64,000 nucleotides of DNA from an uncultured Pleomorphomonas sp. GTDB taxonomy: Bacteria; Pseudomonadota; Alphaproteobacteria; Rhizobiales; Pleomorphomonadaceae. How positions within the stretch are numbered: the first letter of the stretch is position 1; each line of letters opens with the position of its first letter. The position numbers and the translations under genes are program-made. The stretch is taken from contig CALMMQ010000003.1 in NCBI GenBank assembly GCA_937868725.1, positions 1 to 64,000 on the forward strand, given 5' to 3'. Shown here piece by piece: positions 43,346 through 53,060 of this stretch. Below the pieces are notes generated by a model. That model was not told the origin of the DNA, searched no databases, and saw only the letters and a list, made by a program, of their open reading frames with translations.

Positions 43346-44285
43346 CCGCTTGGGTGGCGGTCCGCCGCCGCGACACCGGCCGCGCGCTCCGGGCGCCGCA
43401 GGCCAGCAACGTCAATGCCACCGACAAGCCGGCGACGCCGCCGCCGGCAACGATGTCGATAGCGTAATGGTTGGAAACGATCATCGCCGAGAAGGCCATG
43501 GCGACGTTGAGCAACGCCACCGGATAGCGCAGCCAGCGCTGCGACCAGGCCGCCCAGGCGCACAGCGCCGCCACGCCGGCGTGCACCGACGGGAACGTCA
43601 GGATGCCCTGCGAGTGCGAGATCTGCAGCACGAAGCCGGGATTGTCGCGCACGGCATCGAACTGCGTCAGGAAGGCCGTGCCGAGCTCGCCCTTGATATA
43701 GGCGAGCGAATGCGGATCGAGGCCGTGGACGATGTACTGGCCAGCGGCGGGAAACCAGACCGAGATGACGCTCGACAGCGCGCAGATCAGCACGTAGCCG
43801 ATGACCAGCTGATACGACCGGGCCAGCTGGCCGGAGAGCGCCAGAACGAGAGGAATGACCAGCATTTGCCACTGAATGCTGTCATAGGCCTGGTTCAGCG
43901 TCAGCGCCAGCAGCGCGTGGCCGTCGATCCAGCGCACCAGCGCCACCCAGTCGAAGCGGAAGACGGCATCCATGGCCAGCAGCCGGTCGTCGGCGAGCGG
44001 CATGCCGACGCGCATCGCCAGATAGGTGGCCGTCACCACCGGCACGACGTTGACGAGGCCGAGACCATAGACCTCGGCCAGCCCGACGAAGGCGGGAATG
44101 CCGAACCGCTGCGCCAGAAGGCGGATCAGGCCGAAATAGGCGACGACGACGAGGCAAAGCGGCAGAAAGTCCCAGACGTCGACCCTGAGGCCGGTCACCA
44201 GCGCCAGTCCCATGACCAGCGGCACGTGGACGGCCGTCAGCGCGAACAGCACCCGCCGCGTCCGCATCAGTTCCGCTTCAGGCAT
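43317..44285 (-). CDS. PAP2-superfamily membrane phosphatase
   Basis: A 322-residue integral membrane protein with about eight hydrophobic segments. It belongs to the PAP2_3 (inositolphosphotransferase-like) branch. The acid phosphatase motifs are TFPSVHAGVAALCAW (C2-like) and SNHYAIDIVAGG (C3-like, His and Asp). The KxxxxxxRP motif of classical PAP2 enzymes is not seen, as is usual for this branch. Substrate is probably a lipid phosphate at the membrane surface. The frame runs on far upstream through ispA in antisense; ATG 44285 gives the natural N-terminus. It is divergent from ispA. Confidence 0.82.
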   Translation of the reverse strand: MPEAELMRTRRVLFALTAVHVPLVMGLALVTGLRVDVWDFLPLCLVVVAYFGLIRLLAQRFGIPAFVGLAEVYGLGLVNVVPVVTATYLAMRVGMPLADDRLLAMDAVFRFDWVALVRWIDGHALLALTLNQAYDSIQWQMLVIPLVLALSGQLARSYQLVIGYVLICALSSVISVWFPAAGQYIVHGLDPHSLAYIKGELGTAFLTQFDAVRDNPGFVLQISHSQGILTFPSVHAGVAALCAWAAWSQRWLRYPVALLNVAMAFSAMIVSNHYAIDIVAGGGVAGLSVALTLLACGARSARPVSRRRTATQAVTAAEPSSP

Positions 44286-44456
44286 GGGGCGATCAACCTC
44301 GGCTGGAAACTCTGGCTTTCCGTCAGTGGTCTGATCGTAGCGTTCCCGGTTTAAGAAACGGTTCCGCCACCGCTCGCGCCTTCCTCGCTTGACGTCCGGC
44401 CGGCCGGCGACTACGCCCGAAGACCATAGACAAGCACCCCCACTCCGGAGGCGTTC

Positions 44457-45386
44457 ATGCCCGCTTTCGAGGCCGAGCTGGCCACCATCGCCGCGGCGGT
44501 GGAAGCCAAGCTGACACAGCTCCTGGTCCCGGCCTCGCAACCGGGCGAGACCGCCCGTCCCGAGCGGCTGCTCGCTGCCATGCGCCACGGCGTGCTCGGC
44601 GGCGGCAAGCGTCTGCGGCCGTTCCTGCTCGTCGAAGCGGCCCGCCTGCTGGCACCGACCGTCGACCGCCAGGACCTGATGCACGCGGCGGCGGCCATCG
44701 AGTGCCTGCACTGCTACTCGCTCGTTCACGACGATCTGCCGGCCATGGACGACGACGCCCTGCGCCGCGGCCAGCCGACCGTGCACAAGGCCTTCGACGA
44801 GGCCACCGCCATTCTGGCCGGCGATGGCCTCCTGACCTATGCCTTCGAGCTGCTCGCCGATCCCCGCTGCCATCCCGACCCGTTGGTGCGGGCCGAACTG
44901 GTGCTCGACCTCGCCCGGGCCGGCGGCCTCGGCGGCATGGTCGGCGGTCAGATGCTCGATCTCGCCGCCGAGGGCCGGTTCGCCGCCGGCCATCACGCCC
45001 ACCTCGACGATGCCGACATTCGCCGGCTGCAGGCGATGAAGACCGGCGCCCTTATCCGCGCCGCCTGTGTCATGGGCAGTCGCCTGGGCCAGGGTTCGGC
45101 CGGCGATCGCGAGCGGCTCGGCCGCTATGGCGACATCGTCGGTCTCGCCTTCCAGCTGGCCGACGACCTGCTCGACGTCACGGCCACAGCGGCGGAAATG
45201 GGCAAGGCCGTGGCCAAGGACGCCGCCCACGGCAAGGGCACGCTGGTGTCGCTGCACGGGGTCGCCGCCGTGCGGGCCGAGCTCGCTGCGCTGGTCGAGG
45301 AGGCTACGACGCTGCTCGCTCCCTATGGCGACCGGGCGGCGCTGCTGATCGAGGCAGCCCGCTTCATCGCCAGCCGCCGGCGCTGA
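44457..45386 (+). CDS. ispA: Farnesyl diphosphate synthase
   Basis: A 309-residue class I trans-prenyltransferase making FPP (or GPP) from IPP and DMAPP. The first Asp motif is DDLPAMDDD, preceded by CLHCYSLVHD as in bacterial FPP synthases, and the second is FQLADDLLD. GGKRLRPFLLVEAA marks the IPP site. GGAGGCGTTC precedes the ATG. No dxs gene follows in the window. Its end is 3 nt from the convergent ispG, so two isoprenoid genes face each other. Confidence 0.93.
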   Translation: MPAFEAELATIAAAVEAKLTQLLVPASQPGETARPERLLAAMRHGVLGGGKRLRPFLLVEAARLLAPTVDRQDLMHAAAAIECLHCYSLVHDDLPAMDDDALRRGQPTVHKAFDEATAILAGDGLLTYAFELLADPRCHPDPLVRAELVLDLARAGGLGGMVGGQMLDLAAEGRFAAGHHAHLDDADIRRLQAMKTGALIRAACVMGSRLGQGSAGDRERLGRYGDIVGLAFQLADDLLDVTATAAEMGKAVAKDAAHGKGTLVSLHGVAAVRAELAALVEEATTLLAPYGDRAALLIEAARFIASRRR

Positions 45387-45389
45387 TCC

Positions 45390-46628
45390 TCAGCCCTTGC
45401 CGCCGAAACGCCGGTCGACGTACTCCAGCACCAGCTGCTGGAAGTCGGCGGCAATGGTCGGCCCGCGCAAGGTCGTCGCCTTGACGCCATCGATGAACAC
45501 CGGTGCCGCCGGGTTCTCGTTGGTGCCGGGCAGCGAGATGCCGATGTCGGCGTGCTTGGATTCACCCGGACCGTTGACGATGCAGCCCATGACGGCGACG
45601 TTGAGCGCCTCGACGCCGGGATAGCGCTGGCGCCAGGCCGGCATGGCCTCGCGAATCTGGTCCTGGATAGCCTTGGCCAGCTCCTGGAACACCGTCGAGG
45701 TGGTGCGGCCGCAGCCCGGACAGGCGGCGACGATGGGGACGAACGAGCGGAAGCCCATCACCTGCAGCAGCTCCTGCGCCACCGTCACCTCACGCGTGCG
45801 GTCGCCGCCCGGCTCCGGTGTCAGCGATACGCGGATGGTGTCGCCGATGCCCTTCTGCAACAGATGTCCCATGGCCGCCGCCGAGGCGACGATGCCCTTG
45901 CTGCCCATGCCAGCCTCGGTGAGGCCGAGATGCAGGGCATAGTCGCAGCGCTCGGCCAGTGCCGAATAGACGGCGATCAGGTCCTGCACCTGACTGACCT
46001 TGGCCGACAGGATGATCTTGTCGCGGCCGAGACCCAGCTCTTCCGCCCGGGCCGCCGAGCCGAGCGCCGAGCGGATCATCGCCTCGTAGGTGACCTCGCG
46101 GGCGGTAAGCGGCGCGCCGTTGTTAGCGTTGTCGTCCATCAGCGCCGTCAGCAGCTCCTGATCGAGCGAGCCCCAGTTGACGCCGATCCGCACCGGCCTG
46201 TCGTGCCGGGCGGCGATTTCGACGATCTCGGAGAAATGCGAATCGCGCTTGGCCCGCACACCGACGTTGCCGGGGTTGATGCGGTACTTGGCCAGCGCCT
46301 CGGCGCAGCCGGGATGATCGGCCAGCAGCCGATGGCCGATATAGTGGAAGTCGCCGACCAGCGGCACGTCGATGTTGAGCCGGTCCAGCCGGTCGCGGAT
46401 GGCCGGCACGGCGGCGGCGCTCTCGTCGCGGTCGACGGTGATGCGGACGAGTTCCGATCCGGCCCGCGCCAGCGCCGCCACCTGAGCGACGGTGGCGTCG
46501 ACGTCGGCGGTATCGGTGTTGGTCATCGACTGGACGACGACCGGCGCCGTTCCCCCGACGACGACCTTGCCGACCGTCACGGGGACCGACCGGCGACGGG
46601 CCGCCGGCCCGCTGATGAACGACGTCAT
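45390..46628 (-). CDS. ispG: 4-hydroxy-3-methylbut-2-en-1-yl diphosphate synthase
   Basis: A 412-residue IspG/GcpE, the [4Fe-4S] enzyme of the MEP pathway turning MEcPP into HMBPP. The N-terminal TIM-barrel half has [14 protein letters not shown]. The cluster ligands are in [14 protein letters not shown] (two Cys) and [20 protein letters not shown] (third Cys). The start at 46628 gives the family N-terminus and overlaps the zur stop by 4 nt, so translation is probably coupled to zur. A longer frame to 46817 is an antisense-free but unsupported extension inside zur. Confidence 0.95.
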   Translation of the reverse strand: MTSFISGPAARRRSVPVTVGKVVVGGTAPVVVQSMTNTDTADVDATVAQVAALARAGSELVRITVDRDESAAAVPAIRDRLDRLNIDVPLVGDFHYIGHRLLADHPGCAEALAKYRINPGNVGVRAKRDSHFSEIVEIAARHDRPVRIGVNWGSLDQELLTALMDDNANNGAPLTAREVTYEAMIRSALGSAARAEELGLGRDKIILSAKVSQVQDLIAVYSALAERCDYALHLGLTEAGMGSKGIVASAAAMGHLLQKGIGDTIRVSLTPEPGGDRTREVTVAQELLQVMGFRSFVPIVAACPGCGRTTSTVFQELAKAIQDQIREAMPAWRQRYPGVEALNVAVMGCIVNGPGESKHADIGISLPGTNENPAAPVFIDGVKATTLRGPTIAADFQQLVLEYVDRRFGGKG

Positions 46629-47179
46629 GACTGCTCCTGCGATTGATCGGCGACCGATGGCGCGGTGGTGCGGCCGGCGGCGCGACAGGCGGCACAAAGC
46701 CCCTTCACTTCGAGAACCGACGAGGCCACCGTAAAGCCCGAACGCCCGGCCAGCGTCCCCAATACCTCGGCGAGATCGACCGATTCGGCTTCCGTGGCCG
46801 CGCCGCAGGCTTCGCACAGCATGAACAGCAGGGCCGGCGCCCGGTCGCCTTCACCCGGCCCCTGGTGCACCGCCGAACAGGCGAGGAAAGCGTTGCGGCT
46901 TTCGATGCGATGAACGAAGCCGTTGGCCACGAGAAAATCCAGCGCCCGATAGACCGAGATCGGGCTCGGCCGGTGCGCCACTTCGGCGATGCGGTCCATG
47001 ATCTCGTAGGCCGTCACCGGCGCATGGCTCTCAAGCATGACGTCGAGCACCATGCGGCGTTGCGCGGTGAGGCGCAGCCCCTTCTCGCCACACAGCCGCT
47101 CGGCGCGCTCCAGCGCCGTGGTCCGACAATGCTGGTGATCATGATCGTGGTGATCGTGCACGCCATCCGCCTCTCGCAT
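46625..47179 (-). CDS. zur: Fur-family zinc uptake regulator (Zur-like)
   Basis: A 184-residue Fur-family protein. A His-rich N-terminus ([10 protein letters not shown]) precedes the winged helix ([20 protein letters not shown], then [19 protein letters not shown]). The dimerisation domain has two CxxC pairs (LCEACG and LCAACR) for structural zinc. His-rich ends and this Cys pattern are typical of Zur rather than Fur. It overlaps ispG by 4 nt. An 18-bp imperfect palindrome abuts the start codon. No znu transporter genes are in the window. Confidence 0.85.
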   Translation of the reverse strand: MREADGVHDHHDHDHQHCRTTALERAERLCGEKGLRLTAQRRMVLDVMLESHAPVTAYEIMDRIAEVAHRPSPISVYRALDFLVANGFVHRIESRNAFLACSAVHQGPGEGDRAPALLFMLCEACGAATEAESVDLAEVLGTLAGRSGFTVASSVLEVKGLCAACRAAGRTTAPSVADQSQEQS

Positions 47180-47180
47180 C

Positions 47181-47198
47181 GTGTTTTCATATAGACAC
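47181..47198 (-). promoter_or_regulatory. Imperfect palindrome next to the zur start
   Basis: GTGTTTTCATATAGACAC matches its own reverse complement at 12 of 18 positions and lies 1 nt upstream of the zur ATG. It could be a Zur/Fur-type autoregulatory site overlapping the -10 region (TATATG on the minus strand). No Shine-Dalgarno fits between it and the ATG, so either the start is further downstream or the mRNA is leaderless. Confidence 0.4.
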
Positions 47199-47268
47199 AG
47201 GCGCGCCGCTGCGGAAGAACCAATCTGTCAGCGCCCCGACCCGACGGGGCTGACCCGAGGAGCACGTC

Positions 47269-48111
47269 ATGACCGCCGCCCGCCGCTCGATCCTGATCAC
47301 CGGCGCCTCGTCCGGCATCGGCTACGCCGCCGCTCGCGACATGGCGGCGCGCGGCTGGCAGGTCTTTGCCACCCACCGCCACCCGGCCGACGGCGAGCGG
47401 CTGGCCCGCCTGGCCGGCATCACGCCGCTGCGGCTCGATTACGCTGACGCCGCCTCGATCGCCGCCGCCCTCGACCAGCTGCTCGCCGCCACCGGCGGCC
47501 GCCTCGACGCCCTCTACAACAATGGCGCCAGCGCCGTGCCCGGCGCCCTCGAGGACCTGCCAACGGCCGTCCTGCGCCAGCTGTTCGAGACCAACGTCTT
47601 CGGCTGGCACGCGCTGACGGCCGCCGTCGTGCCGGTGATGCGCGCTCAGGGGCACGGCCGCATCATCTTCTGTTCGTCGGTGCTCGGCTTCATGTCGATG
47701 CCCCATCGCGGCGCCTACAGCGCCAGCAAATACGCCGTCGAGGCCCTGGCCGACACCTGGCGCCTTGAACTCGAGGGCAGCGGCATCGCCGTCTCGACCA
47801 TCGAGCCGGGCCCGATCCGCACCCTGTTCGTCGCCAAGTCGATGCAGGCCTTCACCGCCACCGTCGACGTCGACGCCTCGGCCTTCCGCGACGACTACCA
47901 GCGGCGCCTGGCAAGCCCCGGCAAACCGTCGTGGGCGTCGCGGCCGCCGGAAGCGGTGGTGGCGGCATTGATCCACGCCTGCGAGGCGCGGCGGCCTCGC
48001 CCCTACTACCGCATCACGCCGCTGACCAAGCTGGCCGCGCTCGCCAAACGGCTGCTGCCCTCGCGGGCCTTCATTGCCCTCAGCCGCCTCGCCGCCCGCC
48101 TCGAAGGCTGA
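47269..48111 (+). CDS. Short-chain dehydrogenase/reductase
   Basis: A 280-residue classical SDR. The NAD(P) motif TGASSGIGYAAARDMAARG is at the N-terminus. The catalytic set is complete: NNGAS, Ser in IIFCSSVLGFMSMP, and YSASKYAVEAL with Tyr and Lys. An Arg/His in THRHPAD after the second strand hints at NADP preference. The C-terminal helix-rich extension (RRPRPYYRITPLTKLAAL) is like SDRs annotated as oxidoreductases acting on lipids or retinol. The substrate is unknown. It is divergent from zur, with 89 nt between the starts. Confidence 0.88.
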   Translation: MTAARRSILITGASSGIGYAAARDMAARGWQVFATHRHPADGERLARLAGITPLRLDYADAASIAAALDQLLAATGGRLDALYNNGASAVPGALEDLPTAVLRQLFETNVFGWHALTAAVVPVMRAQGHGRIIFCSSVLGFMSMPHRGAYSASKYAVEALADTWRLELEGSGIAVSTIEPGPIRTLFVAKSMQAFTATVDVDASAFRDDYQRRLASPGKPSWASRPPEAVVAALIHACEARRPRPYYRITPLTKLAALAKRLLPSRAFIALSRLAARLEG

Positions 48112-48417
48112 GGCGGCGGTTTCATGCCGACGACATGGCTCTGGCATTCGGAATCGCCTGTCGTGATGGCCCGTTCCGGAGGGCGCGGCGATTGGTAGAA
48201 CCGGCCGGCGATGGCGGCGCCAACCCTCGACGAATAGTGGCGCGGCGGCCCCGGCGAACGCTCCTGTCGGCCGCCGCTCCGCCGCCACCGGCCGCGATCA
48301 CCGGCAAATCGCCTATCTGGCGTCATCGACGCTTCACATCATCGACATGTTGGGCATACAGTATCGGCACCGAGTTGGACGGACCATGACCGTTCGTCCG
48401 GTGATGGAGAGCGTGGG
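48112..48417. other. Gene-free stretch before the HNH gene
   Basis: These 306 nt hold no credible gene. The right half is less GC-rich and probably carries the promoter of the HNH gene (a TTCACA / TACAGT pair is weakly possible). I see no terminator or repeat. Confidence 0.4.
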
Positions 48418-48975
48418 GTGACGATAGCCGTCTTGCCGGACGCGCATCCGGCCTTGGTTCTGAATGCGGACTACCGTCCGTTGAGCTACTACCCGTTGTC
48501 GCTTTGGTCCTGGCAGGACGCCATCAAGGCCGTCTGCCTCGAACGGGTCAACATCGTTTCCGAATACGACATATCGGTGCGCAGTCCGACTTCGTCCATC
48601 CGCCTGCCGTCGGTCGTCTCGCTCAAGACCTTCGTCAAGCCATCGCGCCATCCGGCCTTCACGCGCTTCAACGTCTTCCTGCGCGATCGCTTCCAGTGCC
48701 AGTATTGCGGCAGCCGCGAGGAGCTGACCTTCGATCACCTGACGCCGCGCTGCAAAGGCGGCCAGACCACGTGGGAGAACGTCATCACCGCCTGTTCGGC
48801 CTGCAACCTGCACAAGGCCGACAAGACGGTGAGCGAGGTGGGATTGACGCTGGCCCGCCTGCCCTATGCCCCGACGGTGCTCGACCTGCACAACAACGGC
48901 CGCGCCTTCCCGCCCAACTATCTGCACGACAGCTGGCTCGACTTCCTCTACTGGGACGTCGAACTCGATCCGTGA
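48418..48975 (+). CDS. HNH endonuclease family protein
   Basis: A 185-residue protein with a C-terminal HNH fold. The zinc and catalytic motifs read FQCQYCGSREELTFDHLTPR and then WENVITACSACNLHKADK, the His-Asn-His core with two CxxC pairs. The first 85 residues (VLNADYRPLSYYPLSLWSWQ) belong to the chromosomal 'HNH endonuclease' family widespread in alphaproteobacteria and cyanobacteria, probably a housekeeping nuclease rather than a homing or phage enzyme. The start is GTG 48418 with GGAG 8 nt upstream. It converges on the GGDEF-EAL gene with a 22-nt gap. Confidence 0.88.
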   Translation: MTIAVLPDAHPALVLNADYRPLSYYPLSLWSWQDAIKAVCLERVNIVSEYDISVRSPTSSIRLPSVVSLKTFVKPSRHPAFTRFNVFLRDRFQCQYCGSREELTFDHLTPRCKGGQTTWENVITACSACNLHKADKTVSEVGLTLARLPYAPTVLDLHNNGRAFPPNYLHDSWLDFLYWDVELDP

Positions 48976-48997
48976 TCATGGCAGGGCGAGGCGCCGG

Positions 48998-51133
48998 TCA
49001 GGCGCTCTTGCGCGCCGGCAGGCTGGCCTCGCGCTTCAGCCGTCGCGCCAGTTCGCTGGCCGTCGTCGGCGCGCCGAAATGGTAGCCCTGCAGCTCGCGG
49101 CAACCGGCCTTCTTGAGCGCTTCGGCCTCGTCTTCCTTCTCGATGCCCTCGGCCGTCACCTCGACGCCGAGCGCGTCGGCGAGGGCCACCGTCGAATTGA
49201 CCAGTTGCTGCGAGGCGGCGTCCTTGACCACGTCGATAACGACGGAACGGTCGATCTTCACCTTGTCGAAGGCGAAGCGCCGCAGGTAGTTGATCGACGA
49301 GAAGCCGGTGCCGAAATCGTCGAGGGCGACATGCACGCCCATGCGGTGCAGCGCCATGATCATCCGCTGCGTCCGCTCGGGATAGGTGATGAGGAACCGC
49401 TCGGTGATGTCGAGCTCGAGCCGTTCGGGCGGGAAATCTTCTTCAATCAGCAGATCGCGCAGCAGTTCGTCGAACACCGGGTTGCTGAACTGCGAGGCGA
49501 AGACGTTGACGGCCACCTTGCAGTTGACGAAGGACTTGGCCTCGCGACAGACCCGCCGCAACACCCAGGTGCCCAGAAGATCGGTGATGCCGGCCTCCTC
49601 GGCCACCGGCAGGAAGGTTGACGGGCTGATCGGGCCGATGCCCGGACGAATCCAGCGGACCAGCGCTTCGACGGTGCCGATGCGGCCATCCTCGGCGCGC
49701 ACCACCGGCTGGTAGTGCACCTGCAGATCGTCGTTGTCGATGGCAGCCCGCAGCGCCATCGCCAGCTCGGCCTTCTCGGTGCGATCGGCGTCGAGATCGG
49801 GGAAATACACCTCGAAACGGTTCTTGCCGCGCTCCTTGGCGGCGTACATGGCGACGTCGGCCCGGCGCACCAGTTCGACGTGCGAAATCACCTCGTCGTC
49901 GGACGAGGCAATGCCGATGGACGCACCGACCTTGACCGTCTGGCCGTCGAAGTCAAACGGCTGCGCCAAGAGTTCGATCATGCGGCTGGCAATCTCGGCC
50001 GCCATGTTCATCGAATGATAGCCGGCGATGACCACGGCGAACTCGTCGCCGCCGAGGCGGGCCAGCAGGCCGCGATCGCCGACAAGAAACTTGAAGCCGG
50101 CGGCCACGGTGCGAATCAGCCGGTCGCCAACGTCGTGACCGTAGGTGTCGTTGACCTCCTTGAAACCGTCGAGGTCAACGAAGACCACCGTCACCGTCCG
50201 TTCGCCCAGCTCCCGCGACAGTTCCGACAGCCTGGCATTGAAGTGCGCCCGGTTGGGCAGGCCGGACAGCGCGTCGTGCAGGGCGTCGCGTCGTGCTTCC
50301 TCCTCGCCGTGATACATGGTGGCGAGGATCTTCCAGATGGTCAGCACCAGGAAGCCGAGGACGACGAACAGCAGCGCCACCACCGTCACCATCAGCCAGA
50401 AGGCCCGGTCATAGGCCTCGCTGCCCGGATTGCGCGGCTGGCAGGACAGAACGCCGGCCGACTTGCCGGCCGCCGTCGTCAGCGCCACATTGACGCGGCC
50501 CTCGATCGGCCGGTCGCTCCAGCGCAGATCGTTGATGCCGAACGAATGACCGACGGCGTCGAGCAGGTCGGCGCGGATCGGCCGAGCCGTCAGCAGATAG
50601 CGCGGCTCGACATCGGGCGGCAGCACGCCGTCGTTGGGCGTGATGACGCGCACGCCGGCGAACTTGGGACCGGAAGCGCTGTTGGCCAGACCCGTTATCG
50701 CCTCGCGCGGCTGCGCCTCGCTTTTGAGGATCATCGCCCTGACGTCGGCGGGGTCGATGATCGTCTGCCCCGGCGCCAGCGCCTTGCCGTTCTCATAGGC
50801 CAGGAACACCCGGCCGGCGAAGCTGACGACCATGATGGAGTTGAACGGCCGGCCGGGCTCGCTGCCCTCGGCGAAGATGTCGTTGATGAAACCGTCGGAC
50901 GGCTGGCGGTAGAGCTCGTCGTAGGCCGTCGTCCAGGCCGCGTCGTCGGCGGTCAGACTGCCGATCTCCCGCAGTCCGGCGGCCATCAGAGCCGAAACCG
51001 ATTGCGACAGGCGCAAACCGTCGATGTCGTTCACGTCGGTCGCCATGCGCGTCAGCGCCATAAACACGACGGCCACGGTGGCAAGCGCCGTCAGCGCGGC
51101 CGGGAGGGCCACGCCGAAGACGAAGTCCTTCAT
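48998..51133 (-). CDS. Membrane GGDEF-EAL c-di-GMP enzyme with CHASE4-like sensor
   Basis: A 711-residue inner-membrane protein. A first helix (residues about 5-27) and a second (about 255-277) enclose a periplasmic CHASE4-like domain (TADDAAWTTAYDELYRQPSD). The GGDEF domain is intact (RLGGDEFAVVIAG). The EAL domain is complete: VEALVRWIRPG, NVFASQF, LDITERFL, ALDDFGTGFSS, VKIDRSVV and TAEGIE. The allosteric RxxD site is not obvious. Both activities are possible. ATG 51133 is preferred to TTG 51154. It is divergent from the EamA transporter gene, with 139 nt between. Confidence 0.9.
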   Translation of the reverse strand: MKDFVFGVALPAALTALATVAVVFMALTRMATDVNDIDGLRLSQSVSALMAAGLREIGSLTADDAAWTTAYDELYRQPSDGFINDIFAEGSEPGRPFNSIMVVSFAGRVFLAYENGKALAPGQTIIDPADVRAMILKSEAQPREAITGLANSASGPKFAGVRVITPNDGVLPPDVEPRYLLTARPIRADLLDAVGHSFGINDLRWSDRPIEGRVNVALTTAAGKSAGVLSCQPRNPGSEAYDRAFWLMVTVVALLFVVLGFLVLTIWKILATMYHGEEEARRDALHDALSGLPNRAHFNARLSELSRELGERTVTVVFVDLDGFKEVNDTYGHDVGDRLIRTVAAGFKFLVGDRGLLARLGGDEFAVVIAGYHSMNMAAEIASRMIELLAQPFDFDGQTVKVGASIGIASSDDEVISHVELVRRADVAMYAAKERGKNRFEVYFPDLDADRTEKAELAMALRAAIDNDDLQVHYQPVVRAEDGRIGTVEALVRWIRPGIGPISPSTFLPVAEEAGITDLLGTWVLRRVCREAKSFVNCKVAVNVFASQFSNPVFDELLRDLLIEEDFPPERLELDITERFLITYPERTQRMIMALHRMGVHVALDDFGTGFSSINYLRRFAFDKVKIDRSVVIDVVKDAASQQLVNSTVALADALGVEVTAEGIEKEDEAEALKKAGCRELQGYHFGAPTTASELARRLKREASLPARKSA

Positions 51134-51272
51134 GTGTCGTCGATTGGATACCAAAGTGAAACCTTTCGGGCACCCCGAAGCAACATCCTTACCGGTGTTT
51201 CGTTAATGGCTTGCAAAACCGGTTGTCCGGCGGCAGGCTTTGTTGCCATCCCAGCCAACCACCGGAGCCTCC

Positions 51273-52166
51273 ATGCGGTCCTCTCGCCTTCGCGCCACCC
51301 TGACCGGCCTCAGCGCCATCCTGATGTGGTCGCTGCTTGGCGTGTTCACCGGCGGCACGGGCAAGGTTCCACCCTTCCTGCTCACCGGCCTGTGCTTCGG
51401 CCTGTCCGGCCTTGTCGCCACCCTCGGTCTCGCCGTCACCGGTCGGCTCGGCGCCCTGCGCCAGCCCTGGCGCGTCTACGCCGTCGGCACCGCCGGCCTG
51501 TTCGGCTATCACGCCCTCTACTTCACGGCGCTGCGCAACGCGCCGCTCGTCGAGGCCGGCCTCATCAACTATCTCTGGCCGTTGCTCATCGTGCTGATGT
51601 CCGGTCTGCTGCCGGGCGAGCGGCTCGGCCTGCACCACGTCGTCGGCGTGGCGCTGGGCTTCGTCGGCGCCGCGCTGCTCGTCGCCTCCGGCGGCGCGCT
51701 GTCGCTGTCCTCGGGCTATGCCTTCGGCTACGGCGCCGCCTTCCTCGCCGCCTTCGTCTGGTCGAGCTACTCGGTGGTGTCCCGGCGCCTTGCCAGCGTG
51801 CCGACGGAAACGGTGGCCGGCTTCTGTCTCGTCACCGCCGTCCTCAGCCTCCTCGCCCACGCCCTGTTCGAACCGACGGTGCTGCCGGCCGGCGCCTTCG
51901 AGTGGACCATGGTGGTGCTGCTCGCCAGCCTGCCGCTCGGCCTCGCCTTCTTCGTCTGGGACTATGGCGTCAAGCACGGCGACATCCAGATCATCGGCAC
52001 CGCCGCCTACGCCACACCGGTGCTGTCGACGCTGCTGCTCACCTTGTCGGGCTACGGCCGGCTGACTGGCGTCGCCGTCATCGCCTGCCTGCTGGTCACT
52101 GTCGGCGCCCTCATCGCCGCCAAGGACATGTGGCTGCGCAGGAAAGCCGTCGCCGCCGGCTCCTGA
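51273..52166 (+). CDS. EamA/DMT-family transporter
   Basis: A 297-residue drug/metabolite transporter with ten membrane helices in two EamA repeats. The first repeat includes FGYHALYFTALRNAPLVEAG and NYLWPLLIVLMS, the second FVWDYGVKHGDIQIIGTAAY and TPVLSTLLLTL. The family exports amino acids or other metabolites; substrate is unknown. The ATG at 51273 has GGAG 5 nt upstream, which decides it over the upstream frame start at 51240. Its stop is 3 nt from the convergent gloB. Confidence 0.88.
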   Translation: MRSSRLRATLTGLSAILMWSLLGVFTGGTGKVPPFLLTGLCFGLSGLVATLGLAVTGRLGALRQPWRVYAVGTAGLFGYHALYFTALRNAPLVEAGLINYLWPLLIVLMSGLLPGERLGLHHVVGVALGFVGAALLVASGGALSLSSGYAFGYGAAFLAAFVWSSYSVVSRRLASVPTETVAGFCLVTAVLSLLAHALFEPTVLPAGAFEWTMVVLLASLPLGLAFFVWDYGVKHGDIQIIGTAAYATPVLSTLLLTLSGYGRLTGVAVIACLLVTVGALIAAKDMWLRRKAVAAGS

Positions 52167-52169
52167 ACC

Positions 52170-52934
52170 TCAGAAGACGTCCTTGCGGCGGCGGATTTCG
52201 GCGAACACCTCGGCGGCCGGCTGCCCGGCGAAGCCCAGCGTCGCCGCCAGCCCGCCGTCGTCGGCCCGGAGGAAGGGATTGGCCGCCTTTTCGTCGCCGA
52301 GCCGGCTCGGCACCGTCGGCTGGCCGGCGGCGCGCAGCGCTGCCACCGCCGCCACCCGCTCCCTCAGCGCCACGTTGAACGGGTCGACCGACAGGGCGAA
52401 GCGGCCGTTGGCCTCGGTGTATTCGTGACCGCAGCAGACGAGCGTGTCGTCCGGCAGGGCGGAGAGCTGCGACAGCGACGCCCACATGACCGCGGCGCTG
52501 CCCTCGAACAGCCGGCCGCAGCCGAGCGAAAACAGCGTATCGCCGGTGAACAGCAGACCGCTGGCCGCCAGATGATAGCTGACGTGGCCGAGCGTGTGGC
52601 CGGGCGTGGCGATCACCGCGACGTCAAGGCCGGCGATCTCCAGCCGGTCGCCACCCGCGACGGCGCGCCCAAGCGGCGGTAGCCGGTGCCGATCGGCCGC
52701 CGCCCCGACCACCAGCGGCCGATGGGCCAGGACGATCTCGGCCAGGCCGCCGATGTGGTCGGCGTGATGATGGGTGATCAGCACCGCCTCAAGCCGCAAT
52801 TGCCGCGCCTCGAGCGCCGCCAGCACCGGCGCGGCGGCCGGGGCATCGACCAGCACGGCGCGCCCTTCCGTGTGGACGAGATAGGCATAATTGTCCTTGA
52901 GACAGGGTAAGACGACGACCTGCGCTGCAACCAT
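52170..52934 (-). CDS. gloB: Hydroxyacylglutathione hydrolase (glyoxalase II)
   Basis: A 254-residue metallo-beta-lactamase-fold enzyme. It hydrolyses S-lactoylglutathione to lactate and glutathione, the last step of methylglyoxal removal. The binuclear metal motif is ITHHHADHIGG. Further ligands are in TPGHTLGHVSY and FTGDTLFSLGCGRLFEG, and the family C-terminal HAGH domain follows (GHEYTEANGRFAL). The start at 52934 follows GGGAGAAGC. It is divergent from the methyltransferase gene, a pairing common in alphaproteobacteria. It is relevant to the methylglyoxal synthase in the same window. Confidence 0.94.
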   Translation of the reverse strand: MVAAQVVVLPCLKDNYAYLVHTEGRAVLVDAPAAAPVLAALEARQLRLEAVLITHHHADHIGGLAEIVLAHRPLVVGAAADRHRLPPLGRAVAGGDRLEIAGLDVAVIATPGHTLGHVSYHLAASGLLFTGDTLFSLGCGRLFEGSAAVMWASLSQLSALPDDTLVCCGHEYTEANGRFALSVDPFNVALRERVAAVAALRAAGQPTVPSRLGDEKAANPFLRADDGGLAATLGFAGQPAAEVFAEIRRRKDVF

Positions 52935-53060
52935 CCCGCTTCTCCCGGCAACCCGGCCGGCCGATCGGCCGCCACCGTCGCGGCAAATCCCTTGCCAGCG
53001 GATCAGTCTCGCCCAATATGGAGGGAACGACAAGCACCGCCCTCCTGCCTCCAGGCTGTC

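Noticed and set aside
48418-48975. HNH gene as a homing endonuclease or phage remnant
   Set aside because: It belongs to a widespread chromosomal HNH family, has native composition, and no intron, intein or phage gene is nearby.
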